NCBI GenBank assembly: GCA_963803025.1 | Contig: CAWDKZ010000013.1 | Span: forward strand, 62,001 to 126,000 | Length of the DNA stretch: 64,000 nucleotides | From: Bog-793 sp963803025 | GTDB taxonomy: Bacteria > Actinomycetota > Acidimicrobiia > Acidimicrobiales > Bog-793 | Direction of reading: 5' to 3' | Shown here: positions 26,083-35,651 of the stretch, in pieces | How positions within the stretch are numbered: position 1 is the stretch's first letter | Layout: every line of letters begins with the position of its first letter | Translations under genes and position numbers: made by a program | Notes under the pieces: generated by a model | Told to the model about the DNA's origin: nothing | Seen by the model: the letters and a program-made list of their open reading frames with translations, nothing else | Databases searched by the model: none

Positions 26083-27359
26083 GCCGCGAACCGGACGTAC
26101 TGCTCGCGACCGGGCCCGACCCCGACGTAGGAGATCGGCACGTCGGCACACTCGGCGATCGTGCGGACATACTCACGGGCCGCCGCGGGCAGGTCGCCCG
26201 CCTCGGTCGCCCCCGACAGGTCCTCGCCCCAGCCCGGCAGCTCCTCGTAGACCGGGCGCACCCGGTGGAGCACCGACTGGTGGTAGGGGACCCGGGTGAG
26301 GCGCTCTCCCTCGTACTCGTAGGCGACGCAGAGCTTCACTCGGTCGAAAGCGGAAAGAACGTCGAGCTTCGTGAGGGCGATCTCGGAGATCGAGTTCAGC
26401 CGCACGGCGTGGCGGAGCATGACGAGGTCGAGCCAGCCGGGACGGCGGCGTCTGCCGGTGTTCGTGCCGTATTCGTGCCCGCGCTCGACGAGCACGTCGG
26501 CGAGCTCGCCGTCGACCTCGGTCGGGAACGGTCCGGCACCGACCCGGGTGACGTACGCCTTGGCGATGCCGACGACGCGGTTGATGTCCCGGGGCCCGAC
26601 ACCGCTGCCGGCGCACGCGCCGCCGGCGGTCGGGTTGGAGGACGTCACGTACGGGTAGGTTCCGTGGTCGACGTCGAGGTACGTCGCCTGCGCTCCCTCG
26701 AGCATGATGTTCTCGCCCGCGTCGAGCGCCTCGTGTACGAGCCCGACGGTGTCGCCGATCATCGGCGCGAGGCGGGGCGCGAGTTCCTCGAGGTAGAGGC
26801 GCGCGATCTCCCGCCCGTCGAGCGCGAGCCGGTTGAAGACCTTGGTGAGCACGAGGTTCTTCTCGCGCAACGCCACGTCGAGCTTCTGTCGGAAGATCTT
26901 CTCGTCCAACAGGTCCTGTACCCGGAGCCCGATGCGCGCCGCCTTGTCGGCGTAGGCGGGTCCGATACCACGTTTGGTGGTGCCGAGCCTGTTCTTGCCG
27001 AGCGACCGCTCCGTCGCCCGGTCGATCTCGTAGTGATACGGCATGATCAGGTGGGCGTTACCCGAGAGGACGAGCCGGCTCGTGTCGACGCCCCGCCCCT
27101 CCAGCGCGTCGCGCTCGGCGAGCAGCACCGCGGGGTCGACGACGACGCCGTTGCCGATGACGGGCACGGTGCCGGGGTGGAGGACCCCGCTCGGGATCAG
27201 CTGGAGAGCGAAGGTCTCGCCGCCGACGACGATCGTGTGGCCCGCGTTGTGACCACCCTGATAACGGACGACGAGCCGCATTTCCCTGGCGAGAAGGTCG
27301 GTCAGCTTCCCCTTGCCCTCGTCGCCCCACTGGGTTCCGACCACGACGGTCGCGGGCAC
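26079..27359 (-). CDS. purA: Adenylosuccinate synthetase
   Basis: A 426-residue GTP-dependent enzyme that converts IMP and aspartate to adenylosuccinate. It begins with the signature WGDEGKGKLTDLL (catalytic Asp/His loop with GGHNAGHT), and shows GTTKRGIGPAY and EGAQATYLDVDHGTYPYVT. GTG 27359 follows GGAGGGG by about nine bases. It is the first gene of the minus-strand purine operon purA-D-B-C-S-Q; a TAGGAT -10 at 27393-27398 would give a short leader. No riboswitch is seen in the leader. Confidence 0.96.
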   Translation of the reverse strand: MPATVVVGTQWGDEGKGKLTDLLAREMRLVVRYQGGHNAGHTIVVGGETFALQLIPSGVLHPGTVPVIGNGVVVDPAVLLAERDALEGRGVDTSRLVLSGNAHLIMPYHYEIDRATERSLGKNRLGTTKRGIGPAYADKAARIGLRVQDLLDEKIFRQKLDVALREKNLVLTKVFNRLALDGREIARLYLEELAPRLAPMIGDTVGLVHEALDAGENIMLEGAQATYLDVDHGTYPYVTSSNPTAGGACAGSGVGPRDINRVVGIAKAYVTRVGAGPFPTEVDGELADVLVERGHEYGTNTGRRRRPGWLDLVMLRHAVRLNSISEIALTKLDVLSAFDRVKLCVAYEYEGERLTRVPYHQSVLHRVRPVYEELPGWGEDLSGATEAGDLPAAAREYVRTIAECADVPISYVGVGPGREQYVRFAA

Positions 27360-27441
27360 CAGTTTGTGCTCCCCTCCGGCTCGACCGCTCTGATCCTACT
27401 GGCCGGTGCCAGTCACCCTGGGATGCGGAAGATTCAGCGGT

Positions 27442-29931
27442 TCAGCTGAAGGAGAACTTCCCGGCGGCGGCGTCGACGTGCACCGTGGCGCCATCGACGT
27501 AGCGGCCCTCGAGCAGCGCGAGCGCCAACGGGTCGCCGATCTCGCGCTGGATGACCCGACGTATCGGCCGGGCGCCGAACTGGGGGTCGTAGCCGAGCTC
27601 GGCGAGGAGCGACCTCGCCGCCGGCGAGACCTCGAGCGAGAGGTCGCGCGCCTCGAGCCGGCGGGCGAGCACTCCGAGCTGGATGTCGACGATCGCGACG
27701 ATGTCGGCGCGAGCGAGCTCGCGGAAGCGGACGATCTCGTCGATGCGGTTGACGAACTCCGGCTTGAAGAACTCGATCGGTTCGCCACGCAGGTTCGAGG
27801 TCATGACGAGCACCGTGTTCGTGAAGTCCACCGTGCGCCCCTGGCCGTCGGTGAGTCGGCCGTCGTCGAGCACCTGCAGCAGCACGTTGAACACGTCGGG
27901 GTGCGCCTTCTCGATCTCGTCGAGCAGCACGACCGAGTACGGGTGGCGACGGACCGCCTCGGTGAGCTGACCGCCCTCCTCGTAACCCACGTAGCCGGGA
28001 GGGGCACCGACGAGACGCGCGACCGTGTGTTTCTCCTGGTACTCGCCCATGTCGATGCGGATCATCGCCCGCTCGTCGTCGAAGAGGAACTCGGCGAGCG
28101 CCCGCGCCAGCTCGGTCTTGCCGACACCGGTCGGGCCGAGGAAGAAGAACGAGCCGATCGGACGGTGCGGGTCCGAAAGCCCCGCCCGGTTCCGCCGGAT
28201 CGCGTTGGCGACGACCCGAACCGCCTCGTCCTGGCCGACCACACGGAGGTGCAGGACTTCCTCCATCCGGACGAGCTTCGCGACCTCGCCCTCGAGCAGG
28301 CGCGTGACGGGGATGCCGGTCCAGCGCGAGACGACCTCGGCGATGTCCTCGGCGTCGACCTCCTCTTTCAGCATGCGCTGGTCGGCCTGGAGCGCGGCGA
28401 GTTTGGCCGTCGCGCTGGCGATGTCGGCCTCGATCGAGGGAATCTCGCCGTAACGGATCGCGGCGGCGGCACCGAGATCACCGTCACGCACGAAACGCTC
28501 GGCGTCGCCACGGCGCTCCTCGAGTCGACCCTTCAGCGTGCGGATAGCGGCGATAGCGTCCTTCTCCGCCTGCCAGTGCGCGGTCATGGCGCGCTCGGCG
28601 TCGTGGAGGTCGGCGAGCTCGGACCCGATTCCCCGGCGCCGTTCGATCGACGCCGGGTCCGTCTCCTTGGCAAGGGCGACGTGCTCGATCTCGAGCTGGC
28701 GGATCCGGCGTGTGATCACGTCGATCTCGGTCGGCATCGAGTCGATCTCGATGCGCAGTCGGCTCGCCGCCTCGTCGATGAGGTCGATGGCCTTGTCCGG
28801 CAGGAACCGACCGGACACGTAGCGGTCCGAGAGCACCGCGGCGGCGACGAGCGCGGCGTCCTGGATCCGCACGCCATGGTGGACCTCGTAGCGCTCCTTC
28901 AGGCCGCGCAGGATCGCGATCGTGTTCTCGACCGACGGTGGCCCGACGAGAATCGGCTGGAAGCGGCGCTCGAGGGCCGCGTCCTTCTCGATGTGCTTGC
29001 GGTACTCGTCGAGCGTCGTCGCGCCGATCAGGTGGAGTTCCCCCCGGGCGAGCATCGGCTTGATGATGTTGCCGGCGTCCATCGCGCCCTCGGCCGCGCC
29101 GGCGCCGACGATCGTGTGGAGCTCGTCGAGGAAGGTGATGACCTCGCCTTCGGAATCGGCGATCTCGCGCAACACGGCACGCAGGCGCTCCTCGAACTCA
29201 CCCCGGTACTTCGCACCGGCGACCATCGCCGACAGGTCGAGCACGACAATGCGCTTGTTCCGCATTCCCTCGGGGACGTCGCTCTCGACGATCCGGTTGG
29301 CGAGACCCTCGACGATCGCCGTCTTGCCGACCCCGGGCTCGCCGATGAGGACGGGATTGTTCTTCGTGCGGCGCGAGAGCACCTGGATGACGCGGCGGAT
29401 CTCCTCGTCCCGGCCGATGACCGGGTCGAGCTTGCCCCGGCGCGCGAGCTCGGTGAGATCCCGCCCGTAACGCTCGAGCGCGCGGTAGGTGTCCTCGGGA
29501 TCCTGTGAAGTCACGCGGTGCGAGCCGCGCACCTGGCGGATGGCTTCGAGAAGCTGCCCCCGGTCCACACCGAGCTCGTCGGCGAGCGCGAGCAGGAGGT
29601 GCTCGAGCGAGAGGTAGTCGTCGCCCATCTCGCGACGGCTCTCGTCGGCGCGCTCGAACGCCGCGACCAACTCCTTGGCGAGCCCGGGACCCTGCCCGCC
29701 GTAGGCCCGGGGGAGTCCCTCCAGGGTCCCGCTCAGCCTTCTCCGCACCGCGCCCGGGTCGACGCCGATGCGCTCGAGCAGCGCGAGGGCGAGCCCGTCG
29801 GGCTGGGCGACCGCCGCGAGGAGCACGTGGGCAGGCGTCACCTCGGCGTGGTGCGCCCCTGCGGCCTGCCGCGACGCCTCCTGCATCGTCTCCTGGGTCT
29901 TCAGGGTCCAACGGTTCGGCTCGAGTGTCAT
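27442..29931 (-). CDS. clpB: ATP-dependent disaggregase ClpB
   Basis: An 829-residue AAA+ chaperone that pulls proteins out of aggregates with DnaK. Domains in order: Clp N-terminal repeat domain (about 1-145), first ATPase with Walker A GEPGVGKT near 205 and Walker B VITFLDELHT, coiled-coil middle domain (about 390-520), second ATPase with Walker A GPTGVGKTELARA, and the carboxyl D2-small domain. The middle coiled coil separates it from ClpA/ClpC. It is a little shorter than the usual 850-860 residues. The gene starts 14 bases after hspR, ending the dnaK-grpE-dnaJ-hspR-clpB operon. Confidence 0.96.
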   Translation of the reverse strand: MTLEPNRWTLKTQETMQEASRQAAGAHHAEVTPAHVLLAAVAQPDGLALALLERIGVDPGAVRRRLSGTLEGLPRAYGGQGPGLAKELVAAFERADESRREMGDDYLSLEHLLLALADELGVDRGQLLEAIRQVRGSHRVTSQDPEDTYRALERYGRDLTELARRGKLDPVIGRDEEIRRVIQVLSRRTKNNPVLIGEPGVGKTAIVEGLANRIVESDVPEGMRNKRIVVLDLSAMVAGAKYRGEFEERLRAVLREIADSEGEVITFLDELHTIVGAGAAEGAMDAGNIIKPMLARGELHLIGATTLDEYRKHIEKDAALERRFQPILVGPPSVENTIAILRGLKERYEVHHGVRIQDAALVAAAVLSDRYVSGRFLPDKAIDLIDEAASRLRIEIDSMPTEIDVITRRIRQLEIEHVALAKETDPASIERRRGIGSELADLHDAERAMTAHWQAEKDAIAAIRTLKGRLEERRGDAERFVRDGDLGAAAAIRYGEIPSIEADIASATAKLAALQADQRMLKEEVDAEDIAEVVSRWTGIPVTRLLEGEVAKLVRMEEVLHLRVVGQDEAVRVVANAIRRNRAGLSDPHRPIGSFFFLGPTGVGKTELARALAEFLFDDERAMIRIDMGEYQEKHTVARLVGAPPGYVGYEEGGQLTEAVRRHPYSVVLLDEIEKAHPDVFNVLLQVLDDGRLTDGQGRTVDFTNTVLVMTSNLRGEPIEFFKPEFVNRIDEIVRFRELARADIVAIVDIQLGVLARRLEARDLSLEVSPAARSLLAELGYDPQFGARPIRRVIQREIGDPLALALLEGRYVDGATVHVDAAAGKFSFS

Positions 29932-29945
29932 CGAGTGGTCGTCGC

Positions 29946-30335
29946 CTAGGGGAGTCGCGTCGCCGGGAGCTGCTCGCCGCGGACCGGGACGAGATCCCGG
30001 CGGTACTGCTTGTGGGTGCGCAACACGGCTTCTCGTGCCGCGGTCTGCGCAGCGTCGAGATCGGTCTGTAACCGCGCCACCTCCGTCTCGAGCGCGAGGA
30101 TCCGCCGCACGCCCTCGAGGTTCACGCCGGCACTTGTGAGGGCTTGGATCCGCCGGAGCTGCGCGATGTCCGAGTCCGAGTAGCGCCGGCTCCCGCCCCC
30201 GGTCCTTTTCGGGTCGAGCAGGCCGCGGCGCTCGTAGATGCGGAGCGTCTGCGGATGGACGCCGGCGAGCTCCGCCGCGATCGAGATCACGTAGACGGCC
30301 GTCGGGGACTGCCGGGGTGGCCGGGGAGGTGCCAT
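29946..30335 (-). CDS. hspR: Heat-shock repressor HspR, MerR family
   Basis: A 129-residue MerR-type regulator with the winged helix ISIAAELAGVHPQTLRIYER, the wing GGGSRRYSDSDIAQLRRI, and a coiled-coil tail. HspR uses DnaK as co-repressor and binds inverted HAIR repeats to repress the dnaK operon. ATG 30335 is used because it gives the usual length and lies four bases after dnaJ; a longer frame would lie within dnaJ. I found no canonical HAIR upstream of dnaK. Confidence 0.93.
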   Translation of the reverse strand: MAPPRPPRQSPTAVYVISIAAELAGVHPQTLRIYERRGLLDPKRTGGGSRRYSDSDIAQLRRIQALTSAGVNLEGVRRILALETEVARLQTDLDAAQTAAREAVLRTHKQYRRDLVPVRGEQLPATRLP

Positions 30336-30339
30336 CGAC

Positions 30340-31431
30340 TCAGACTCCGAGATGGGCGCGCGGTGACGCTGGCGCCGCCTGGGCGAGGGCTTCGATGGCC
30401 TTGCGCTCGGGGTCCGAGAGCTTGGCCGGCACGACGAGCTCCACCGTGACGAGCAGGTCGCCCGCCTGCGACCCGTGCTGGAGACCCTTGCCACGGACGC
30501 GCAAGACCTGACCGGTCTTCGTCCCCGGCGGGATCTTCAAGGTCACCGGACGTCCGAGCGAGGGGACCGTGATCGTGGCACCGAGCGCCGCCTCCGGGTA
30601 GGTGACCGGCACGTTGAGGGTGAGGTCGTGCCCCCGCCGGCCGAAGAGCGGGTGGGGGGTGACATGGAGCGTCACGAAGAGGTCTCCGGCGGGCCCCCCG
30701 TCACGACCGGGTTCGCCGCGTCCTTTCACGCGGATCCGCTTGCCGTCCTCCACGCCGGCGGGCACGCGAACCTTCACTTGGCGTTCGCGACGCTCGAGCC
30801 CGGTCCCGAAGCACGTCGCGCAGGGGTCGACGACCTTCGTCCCGCGCCCGTGACATTCCTCGCACGTCGTCGCCAGCGAGAACAGCCCCTGGTTGTCGTT
30901 GACGACACCCGAACCGCCACAGCGGGGACAGACGACCGGCATCGTGCCGGGTTTCGACCCCGAACCGCCGCAGGTGCGGCACGCCACCGGCGTGGTGACG
31001 TTCACGGTCGTCACCACCCCGTCGACGGCTTCCGCGAAGGCGAGGTGCAGCTCGGCCTCGACGTCTCCTCCCCGCCGGGGGCCCCCTGTCCACCCAGCGC
31101 GTCGCCGTCCGCCTGATTGGCGGAACACACCACCGAACAGGTCGGACAGGTCGTTGATGTTGAAGTTGAACCCGCCCGACTGTCCGAATCCGGGGCCGGC
31201 GGCGCCGAGCCGGCGGACCTCGTCGTACTCCTTGCGTTTCTCGGGGTCACCGAGCACGTCGTAGGCGGCGGAGATCTCCTTGAAGCGGTCCTCGTGACCG
31301 GGATTGGCGTCCGGGTGGTGCTGCTTGGCGAGTTTGCGGTAGGCCCGCGTGACCTCCTTCTCGGGCGCGTCCGGGCGGACCCCGAGGACCTTGTAGTAGT
31401 CGGTCTCGAACCACTCGCGCTGGGCTGCCAC
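30340..31431 (-). CDS. dnaJ: Chaperone protein DnaJ
   Basis: A 363-residue type I J-protein that delivers clients to DnaK and stimulates its ATPase. The J-domain has the HPD motif in KQHHPDANPG (about residues 37-42), followed by a Gly/Phe-rich stretch (PGFGQSGGFNFNI), then four zinc-finger repeats CxxCxGxG: CRTCGGSG, CPRCGGSG, CEECHGRG and CATCFGTG, and the client-binding carboxyl domains. GTG 31431 lies seven bases after grpE. Confidence 0.96.
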   Translation of the reverse strand: MAAQREWFETDYYKVLGVRPDAPEKEVTRAYRKLAKQHHPDANPGHEDRFKEISAAYDVLGDPEKRKEYDEVRRLGAAGPGFGQSGGFNFNINDLSDLFGGVFRQSGGRRRAGWTGGPRRGGDVEAELHLAFAEAVDGVVTTVNVTTPVACRTCGGSGSKPGTMPVVCPRCGGSGVVNDNQGLFSLATTCEECHGRGTKVVDPCATCFGTGLERRERQVKVRVPAGVEDGKRIRVKGRGEPGRDGGPAGDLFVTLHVTPHPLFGRRGHDLTLNVPVTYPEAALGATITVPSLGRPVTLKIPPGTKTGQVLRVRGKGLQHGSQAGDLLVTVELVVPAKLSDPERKAIEALAQAAPASPRAHLGV

Positions 31432-31438
31432 CCGGCCC

Positions 31439-32050
31439 CTAGCCCTTCACCTTCACCATTGCGGGTCGCAGAACCCGCCCTTTCAGGCGGTATCCGGCCC
31501 GCATGACCTCGACGACCTGGGCACCGTCGTCTTCGCCTGGAACCCCCCTCTCGTCGTCCGTGCCTTCGGACTCGTCGCGGGGGACGTGGGCCACGGCGTC
31601 GTGAATCGTCGGGTCGAACGGGACGTCGGAGGCATCGATCCGTTCGAGGCCCTCCTGGCTGAGCGTGTCACGCAGGAGCGCATTGATCTGCCCGAGCGCG
31701 TCTTTCAGGTGGGAAGCGGTCGCCTCCCCCTCGGCGGCGTGCGCGAGGGCGAGATCGAGCGCGTCGAGCACCGGAAATAGCCGCTGCACGACGCCCTCCG
31801 ACGCCCGTGAGAGGAGGTCGGTCTGCTGCCGCATCGTCCGTTTGCGGAAGTTCTCGAACTCCGCCTGGAGCCTTTGTAAGGCGTCGAGGTACTCGTCGCG
31901 CTCGGTGGTCAGCCGCGCGAGTTCGCGTTCGGCAGCAGCCCCGTCGTCTGTTTCGGGACCTGGGGCGTCGGCGGGAGCGACATCGCATGCTTCGCCCGCC
32001 GGCTCGGGATCGATCGCTCCGGACTCGACGAGGGGGTCTTCTCCGTTCAT
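31439..32050 (-). CDS. grpE: Nucleotide exchange factor GrpE
   Basis: A 203-residue protein that exchanges ADP on DnaK. An acidic disordered amino end is followed by a long coiled coil (about 40-100, with ERDEYLDALQRLQAEFENFR), then the beta-domain with DVPFDPTIHDAVAHVP and GYRLKGRVLRPAMVKV, the GrpE signature. The ATG overlaps the dnaK stop by ATGA. Confidence 0.95.
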   Translation of the reverse strand: MNGEDPLVESGAIDPEPAGEACDVAPADAPGPETDDGAAAERELARLTTERDEYLDALQRLQAEFENFRKRTMRQQTDLLSRASEGVVQRLFPVLDALDLALAHAAEGEATASHLKDALGQINALLRDTLSQEGLERIDASDVPFDPTIHDAVAHVPRDESEGTDDERGVPGEDDGAQVVEVMRAGYRLKGRVLRPAMVKVKG

Positions 32051-33900
32051 GCCCCGGTCGACCCTGCGTCGTCGACGATCTCGGCGTCGACGACCTCGTC
32101 GTCACCAGGCGGTGCCCCCGCCGCGTCGGCCGAACCGGCCGAACCGGACGTTGACGCCTGGGCCGACGCCTGTTCGTACAGGCGCTGCGCGAAGGCCTGG
32201 GATGCCGACAGGAGGGCGTCGGAGGCGGAACGGATCGCCTCGACGTTCGTTCCGGCGAGGGCCTCCTTGAGACCCTTCAGCGCCGACTCAACCCGGTCCT
32301 TCTCGTCGCCCGTGAACTTCGAGCCTTCGTCCTTCAGGAGCTTCTCGGTGCGGTGGACGAGGGTGTCCGCTTGGTTGCGCGTCTCCGCCTCTTCCTTGCG
32401 CCGCCGGTCGTCGGCGGCGTGCTGCTCCGCGTCCCGGACCATCCGTTCGATTTCGTCACGGGGCAACGAGGTCTGACCGGTGATCGTCATCGACTGCTCC
32501 CTGCCGGTCGCGCGGTCCTTCGCGAACACGTGGACGATGCCGTTCGCGTCAATGTCGAAGGTCACCTCGATCTGCGGAATGCCCTGCGGCGCTGGGGGCA
32601 GATCGACGAGCTGGAACTTGCCGAGCGTCTTGTTGTACATCGCCATCTCGCGCTCGCCTTGGAGGACATGGATCTCGACCGACGGCTGGTTGTCCTCGGC
32701 CGTCGTGAAGACCTCGGAGCGCTTCGTCGGGATCGTCGAGTTCCGCTCGATGAGGCGGTGCATGATGCCGCCCTTCGTCTCGATGCCGAGGCTGAGCGGG
32801 GTCACGTCGAGGAGCAGGATGTCCTTCACCTCGCCCTTCAGGACCCCGGCCTGGATCGCCGCGCCGACCGCGACGACCTCGTCGGGGTTGACACCCTTGT
32901 GGGCTTCCTTGCCGGACATCTCGTGGACGAGCTGCTGCACGGCGGGCATTCGCGTCGAGCCGCCGACGAGGATGACGTGGTGAATGTCGGAGTTGGTGAC
33001 CCCGGCGTCCTTCATCGCCTGTTCGAATGGACCGCGGCACGCCTGGACGAGGTCCTCGGTGAGCTCTTGGAGCTTCGCGCGCGTGAGCTTGATGTCGAGG
33101 TGCTTGGGCCCCTCGGAGGTAGCCGTGATGAACGGGAGGTTGATCGTCGTCTCTTGGACGGCGGAGAGCTCGATCTTGGCTTTCTCGGCGGCCTCCTTCA
33201 GTCGCTGCAGCGCCATCTTGTCGTTCGACAGGTCGACGCCCTCGGTGTCCTTGAACGACTTCACGAGCCAGTCGATGACCCGCTGGTCCCAGTCGTCACC
33301 ACCGAGGTGGGTGTTGCCCGAGGTCGACTTGACTTCGAAGACGCCTTCACCGATCTCGAGGATCGAGACATCGAACGTCCCCCCGCCGAGGTCGAACACG
33401 AGGATCGTCTGGTCGGCACCTTCCTTGTCGAGCCCGTAGGCCAGCGCGGCCGCCGTCGGCTCGTTGATGATCCGCAGCACCTCGAGTCCGGCGATCTGAC
33501 CCGCCTCTTTCGTCGCGGTGCGCTGCGCATCGTCGAAGTACGCCGGCACGGTGATCACGGCCTGGCTGACCGAGTCGCCGAGGAACGCTTCTGCGTCCCG
33601 CTTCAGCTTCTGCAGGATCCGGGCGGAGATCTCCTGCGCGGTGTAGGGCTTGCCGTCGATGTCGATCTTCCAGCTCGTGCCCATCTGCCGCTTCACGGAT
33701 CGGACCGTCCGGTCCGGGTTCGTGATCGCCTGACGCTTCGCGACCTCTCCGACGAGCACTTCGCCGGATTTCGCGAAGGCAACGACCGACGGGGTCGTGC
33801 GGCCCCCTTCGGCGTTGGGGATGACCGTTGGCTCGCCGCCCTCGAGGACACTGACCACCGAGTTCGTCGTCCCGAGGTCGATACCGACCGCCTTTGCCAT
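32047..33900 (-). CDS. dnaK: Hsp70 chaperone DnaK
   Basis: A 617-residue ATPase chaperone and, with HspR, the thermosensor of this operon. The nucleotide-binding domain begins AKAVGIDLGTTNSVVS, carries VFDLGGGTFDVSIL and ILVGGSTRMPAV, and the linker ILLLDVTPLSLGIE leads to the substrate domain. The carboxyl end finishes with the acidic GDDEVVDAEIVDD motif. ATG 33900 is preceded by GGAGGCAGGA and gives the standard amino end. Confidence 0.97.
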   Translation of the reverse strand: MAKAVGIDLGTTNSVVSVLEGGEPTVIPNAEGGRTTPSVVAFAKSGEVLVGEVAKRQAITNPDRTVRSVKRQMGTSWKIDIDGKPYTAQEISARILQKLKRDAEAFLGDSVSQAVITVPAYFDDAQRTATKEAGQIAGLEVLRIINEPTAAALAYGLDKEGADQTILVFDLGGGTFDVSILEIGEGVFEVKSTSGNTHLGGDDWDQRVIDWLVKSFKDTEGVDLSNDKMALQRLKEAAEKAKIELSAVQETTINLPFITATSEGPKHLDIKLTRAKLQELTEDLVQACRGPFEQAMKDAGVTNSDIHHVILVGGSTRMPAVQQLVHEMSGKEAHKGVNPDEVVAVGAAIQAGVLKGEVKDILLLDVTPLSLGIETKGGIMHRLIERNSTIPTKRSEVFTTAEDNQPSVEIHVLQGEREMAMYNKTLGKFQLVDLPPAPQGIPQIEVTFDIDANGIVHVFAKDRATGREQSMTITGQTSLPRDEIERMVRDAEQHAADDRRRKEEAETRNQADTLVHRTEKLLKDEGSKFTGDEKDRVESALKGLKEALAGTNVEAIRSASDALLSASQAFAQRLYEQASAQASTSGSAGSADAAGAPPGDDEVVDAEIVDDAGSTGA

Positions 33901-33984
33901 TCGTCCTGCCTCCACTCCGTGTGATGTCCCGTCCGGGCGACCGACGGCAGCAACCCCGCCAGCCCCGGCTTGTTAACAATGACT

Positions 33985-34012
33985 ATAGTAAATCTAAGCG
34001 TACATATGTCAA
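33985..34012 (-). promoter_or_regulatory. dnaK operon promoter
   Basis: On the minus strand TTGACA (34012-34007), a 16-base spacer and TACTAT (33990-33985) form a near-consensus promoter, with transcription expected near 33978 and a leader of about 78 bases. The -35 overlaps the palindrome ACATATGT (34002-34009), and ACTATAGT at the -10 is also self-complementary. No CIRCE element or canonical HAIR is present. The rest of the gene-free stretch 33901-34211 shows only the short -10 of the next gene. Confidence 0.65.
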
Positions 34013-34211
34013 CTCCACTCCGATGCATAGTACGGCCAGCTCGGAGTCTGTTTCACAACTGCAAGGAGCCCGGTCGAGCACCCGGCGCGAGCTGAGCGCC
34101 AAGATGCCGTGCCGGCGAGGGGCCGATTGTGGCGCGGCCCGGCTGCCCTCGTCCGCGTCGCGCCGGTCGCTTCCTCACACGGCCGCGCCTTGCGCTCGCT
34201 ACCCTGAGCTG

Positions 34212-34955
34212 GTGCCCACCCTCGTTGTCCTCCGCCACGGCGAAAGCCTGTGGAACGCGGCAAACCTGTTCACCGGTTGGACCGACATCGACCTGTCGCC
34301 CAAGGGCGAGGATGAGGCGCGGGCCGCCGGTGCGCTCCTCGCCGCGGAACCCGGCCTCGTCATCGACGTCGTCCACACCTCGGTGCTGACCCGCGCCGTC
34401 CGCACGAGTGACCTCGCGCTCTCCGTCGCCGACCGCAGCTACCTGCCGGTGCACCGCCACTGGCGGCTGAACGAGCGCCACTATGGCCGCCTCCAGGGGA
34501 TGAACAAGAAGGAGGCCTCCGAGCGCTTCGGCGCCGAGCAGGTGAAGTCCTGGCGTCGCGGCTACCTCACCCCGCCCGACCCGGTCCCCCTCGACGACCC
34601 GAACCACCCCGTGAACGACCCCCGCTACGCGGACGTCCCCCCCGACGCCCTCCCGGGCTCGGAGTGCCTCGCCGACGTCGTGCGCCGGCTCGTCCCCTAC
34701 TTCGAGGACAGCATCGGCAGGGACCTCCTCGAGGGACGCACGGTGCTCGTCGTCGCCCACGGCAACAGCCTCCGTGCGCTGGCGAAGTACATCGAGCACA
34801 TCAGCGACGATGACATCGTCGATCTCGACATCCCGACGGGTGTGCCCCGCATTTACGCGCTCGACAAGAACTTGCACGTCGATTCCGTCCGCTACCTCGG
34901 CGATCCCGAGGCGATCCGGGCCGCGGCCGAGGCAGTCGCCCGCCAGGCGGGCTGA
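34212..34955 (+). CDS. gpmA: 2,3-bisphosphoglycerate-dependent phosphoglycerate mutase
   Basis: A 247-residue histidine phosphatase-superfamily enzyme that interconverts 3- and 2-phosphoglycerate in glycolysis. The phosphohistidine motif LRHGESLWNAANLFTGW is at the start, ERHYGRLQGMNK carries the substrate loop, and VVAHGNSLRAL holds the second catalytic histidine. GTG 34212 gives the standard start; TACCCT at 34200-34205 ends six bases upstream, so a leaderless transcript is likely. A longer upstream frame exists but has no family match. Confidence 0.95.
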   Translation: MPTLVVLRHGESLWNAANLFTGWTDIDLSPKGEDEARAAGALLAAEPGLVIDVVHTSVLTRAVRTSDLALSVADRSYLPVHRHWRLNERHYGRLQGMNKKEASERFGAEQVKSWRRGYLTPPDPVPLDDPNHPVNDPRYADVPPDALPGSECLADVVRRLVPYFEDSIGRDLLEGRTVLVVAHGNSLRALAKYIEHISDDDIVDLDIPTGVPRIYALDKNLHVDSVRYLGDPEAIRAAAEAVARQAG

Positions 34956-34994
34956 GAGGCCCCCTCAGGACGGCGTCCGCGAGGTGATCGACGC

Positions 34995-35573
34995 TCAGCG
35001 GCCGGGCTCGTCGCGAAAGTTCTCGAAGTAGCGGCTCGGTGTCGGCCCGTGCTGGTTCTGATACTTCGAGCCGAGCGCCGAGGACCCGTAGGGCCGCTCA
35101 GCAGGTGAGGTCATCCGCAAGAAGCTGATCTGGCCGATCTTCATCCCCGGGTAGACGGTGATCGGCAGGCTGGCGACGTTCGAAAGTTCGAGGGTGAGAT
35201 GCCCGTTGAACCCCGGGTCGACGAAACCGGCGGTCGAATGGATGAGCAGACCCAGCCGACCGAGTCCGGACTTGCCCTCGAGACGCCCGACGAGATCGTC
35301 CGGTAGCGCCACCCGTTCGAGCGTCGAACCGAGGACGAACTCCGCCGGATGCAGGATCAGCGACTCGTCACCTCCGATCTCGACGAGCTCGGTTAGCGAC
35401 GCCTGGTCCTCTTTCACGTCGATGACGCCTACCGTATGGCTACGGAATACGCGGAAGTAGCGGTCGACGCGGAGGTCGACAGAGGAGGGCTGGATCGCGG
35501 CCTCATCGAGCGGGTCGATGACGATGCGGCCCGCGGCGAGCTCCTCGCGAATGGAGATGTCGGAAAGGATCAT
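34995..35573 (-). CDS. dcd: dCTP deaminase, probably bifunctional (dUMP-forming)
   Basis: A 192-residue trimeric dUTPase-fold enzyme that makes deoxyuridine nucleotide for thymidylate synthesis. It shows the start MILSDISIREELAAGRIVIDP, the substrate loop EGKSGLGRLGLLIHSTAGF, and DPGFNGHLTLELSNVA with the catalytic glutamate. The close similarity of these segments to mycobacterial Dcd, which both deaminates dCTP and hydrolyses dUTP, suggests the bifunctional type; that is inference. It is convergent with gpmA. Confidence 0.94.
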   Translation of the reverse strand: MILSDISIREELAAGRIVIDPLDEAAIQPSSVDLRVDRYFRVFRSHTVGVIDVKEDQASLTELVEIGGDESLILHPAEFVLGSTLERVALPDDLVGRLEGKSGLGRLGLLIHSTAGFVDPGFNGHLTLELSNVASLPITVYPGMKIGQISFLRMTSPAERPYGSSALGSKYQNQHGPTPSRYFENFRDEPGR

Positions 35574-35651
35574 CGTCGGTTCGCACGATACAGTGACGCC
35601 GACGGCTTGGCGGACTTAGAGTCGCGCGGTTCGTAGAGTCCGACCGGGCAC

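Noticed and set aside
26083..27441. Purine riboswitch or ZTP motif ahead of purA
   Set aside because: The leader is only about 27 bases from the likely transcription start and shows no pairing elements of those classes.
27406..29508. 700-residue plus-strand frame opposite clpB
   Set aside because: Asp/Leu/Arg-rich antisense of ClpB; no domain structure.
32353..33924. 523-residue plus-strand frame opposite dnaK
   Set aside because: Shadow of DnaK; no ribosome site or family match.
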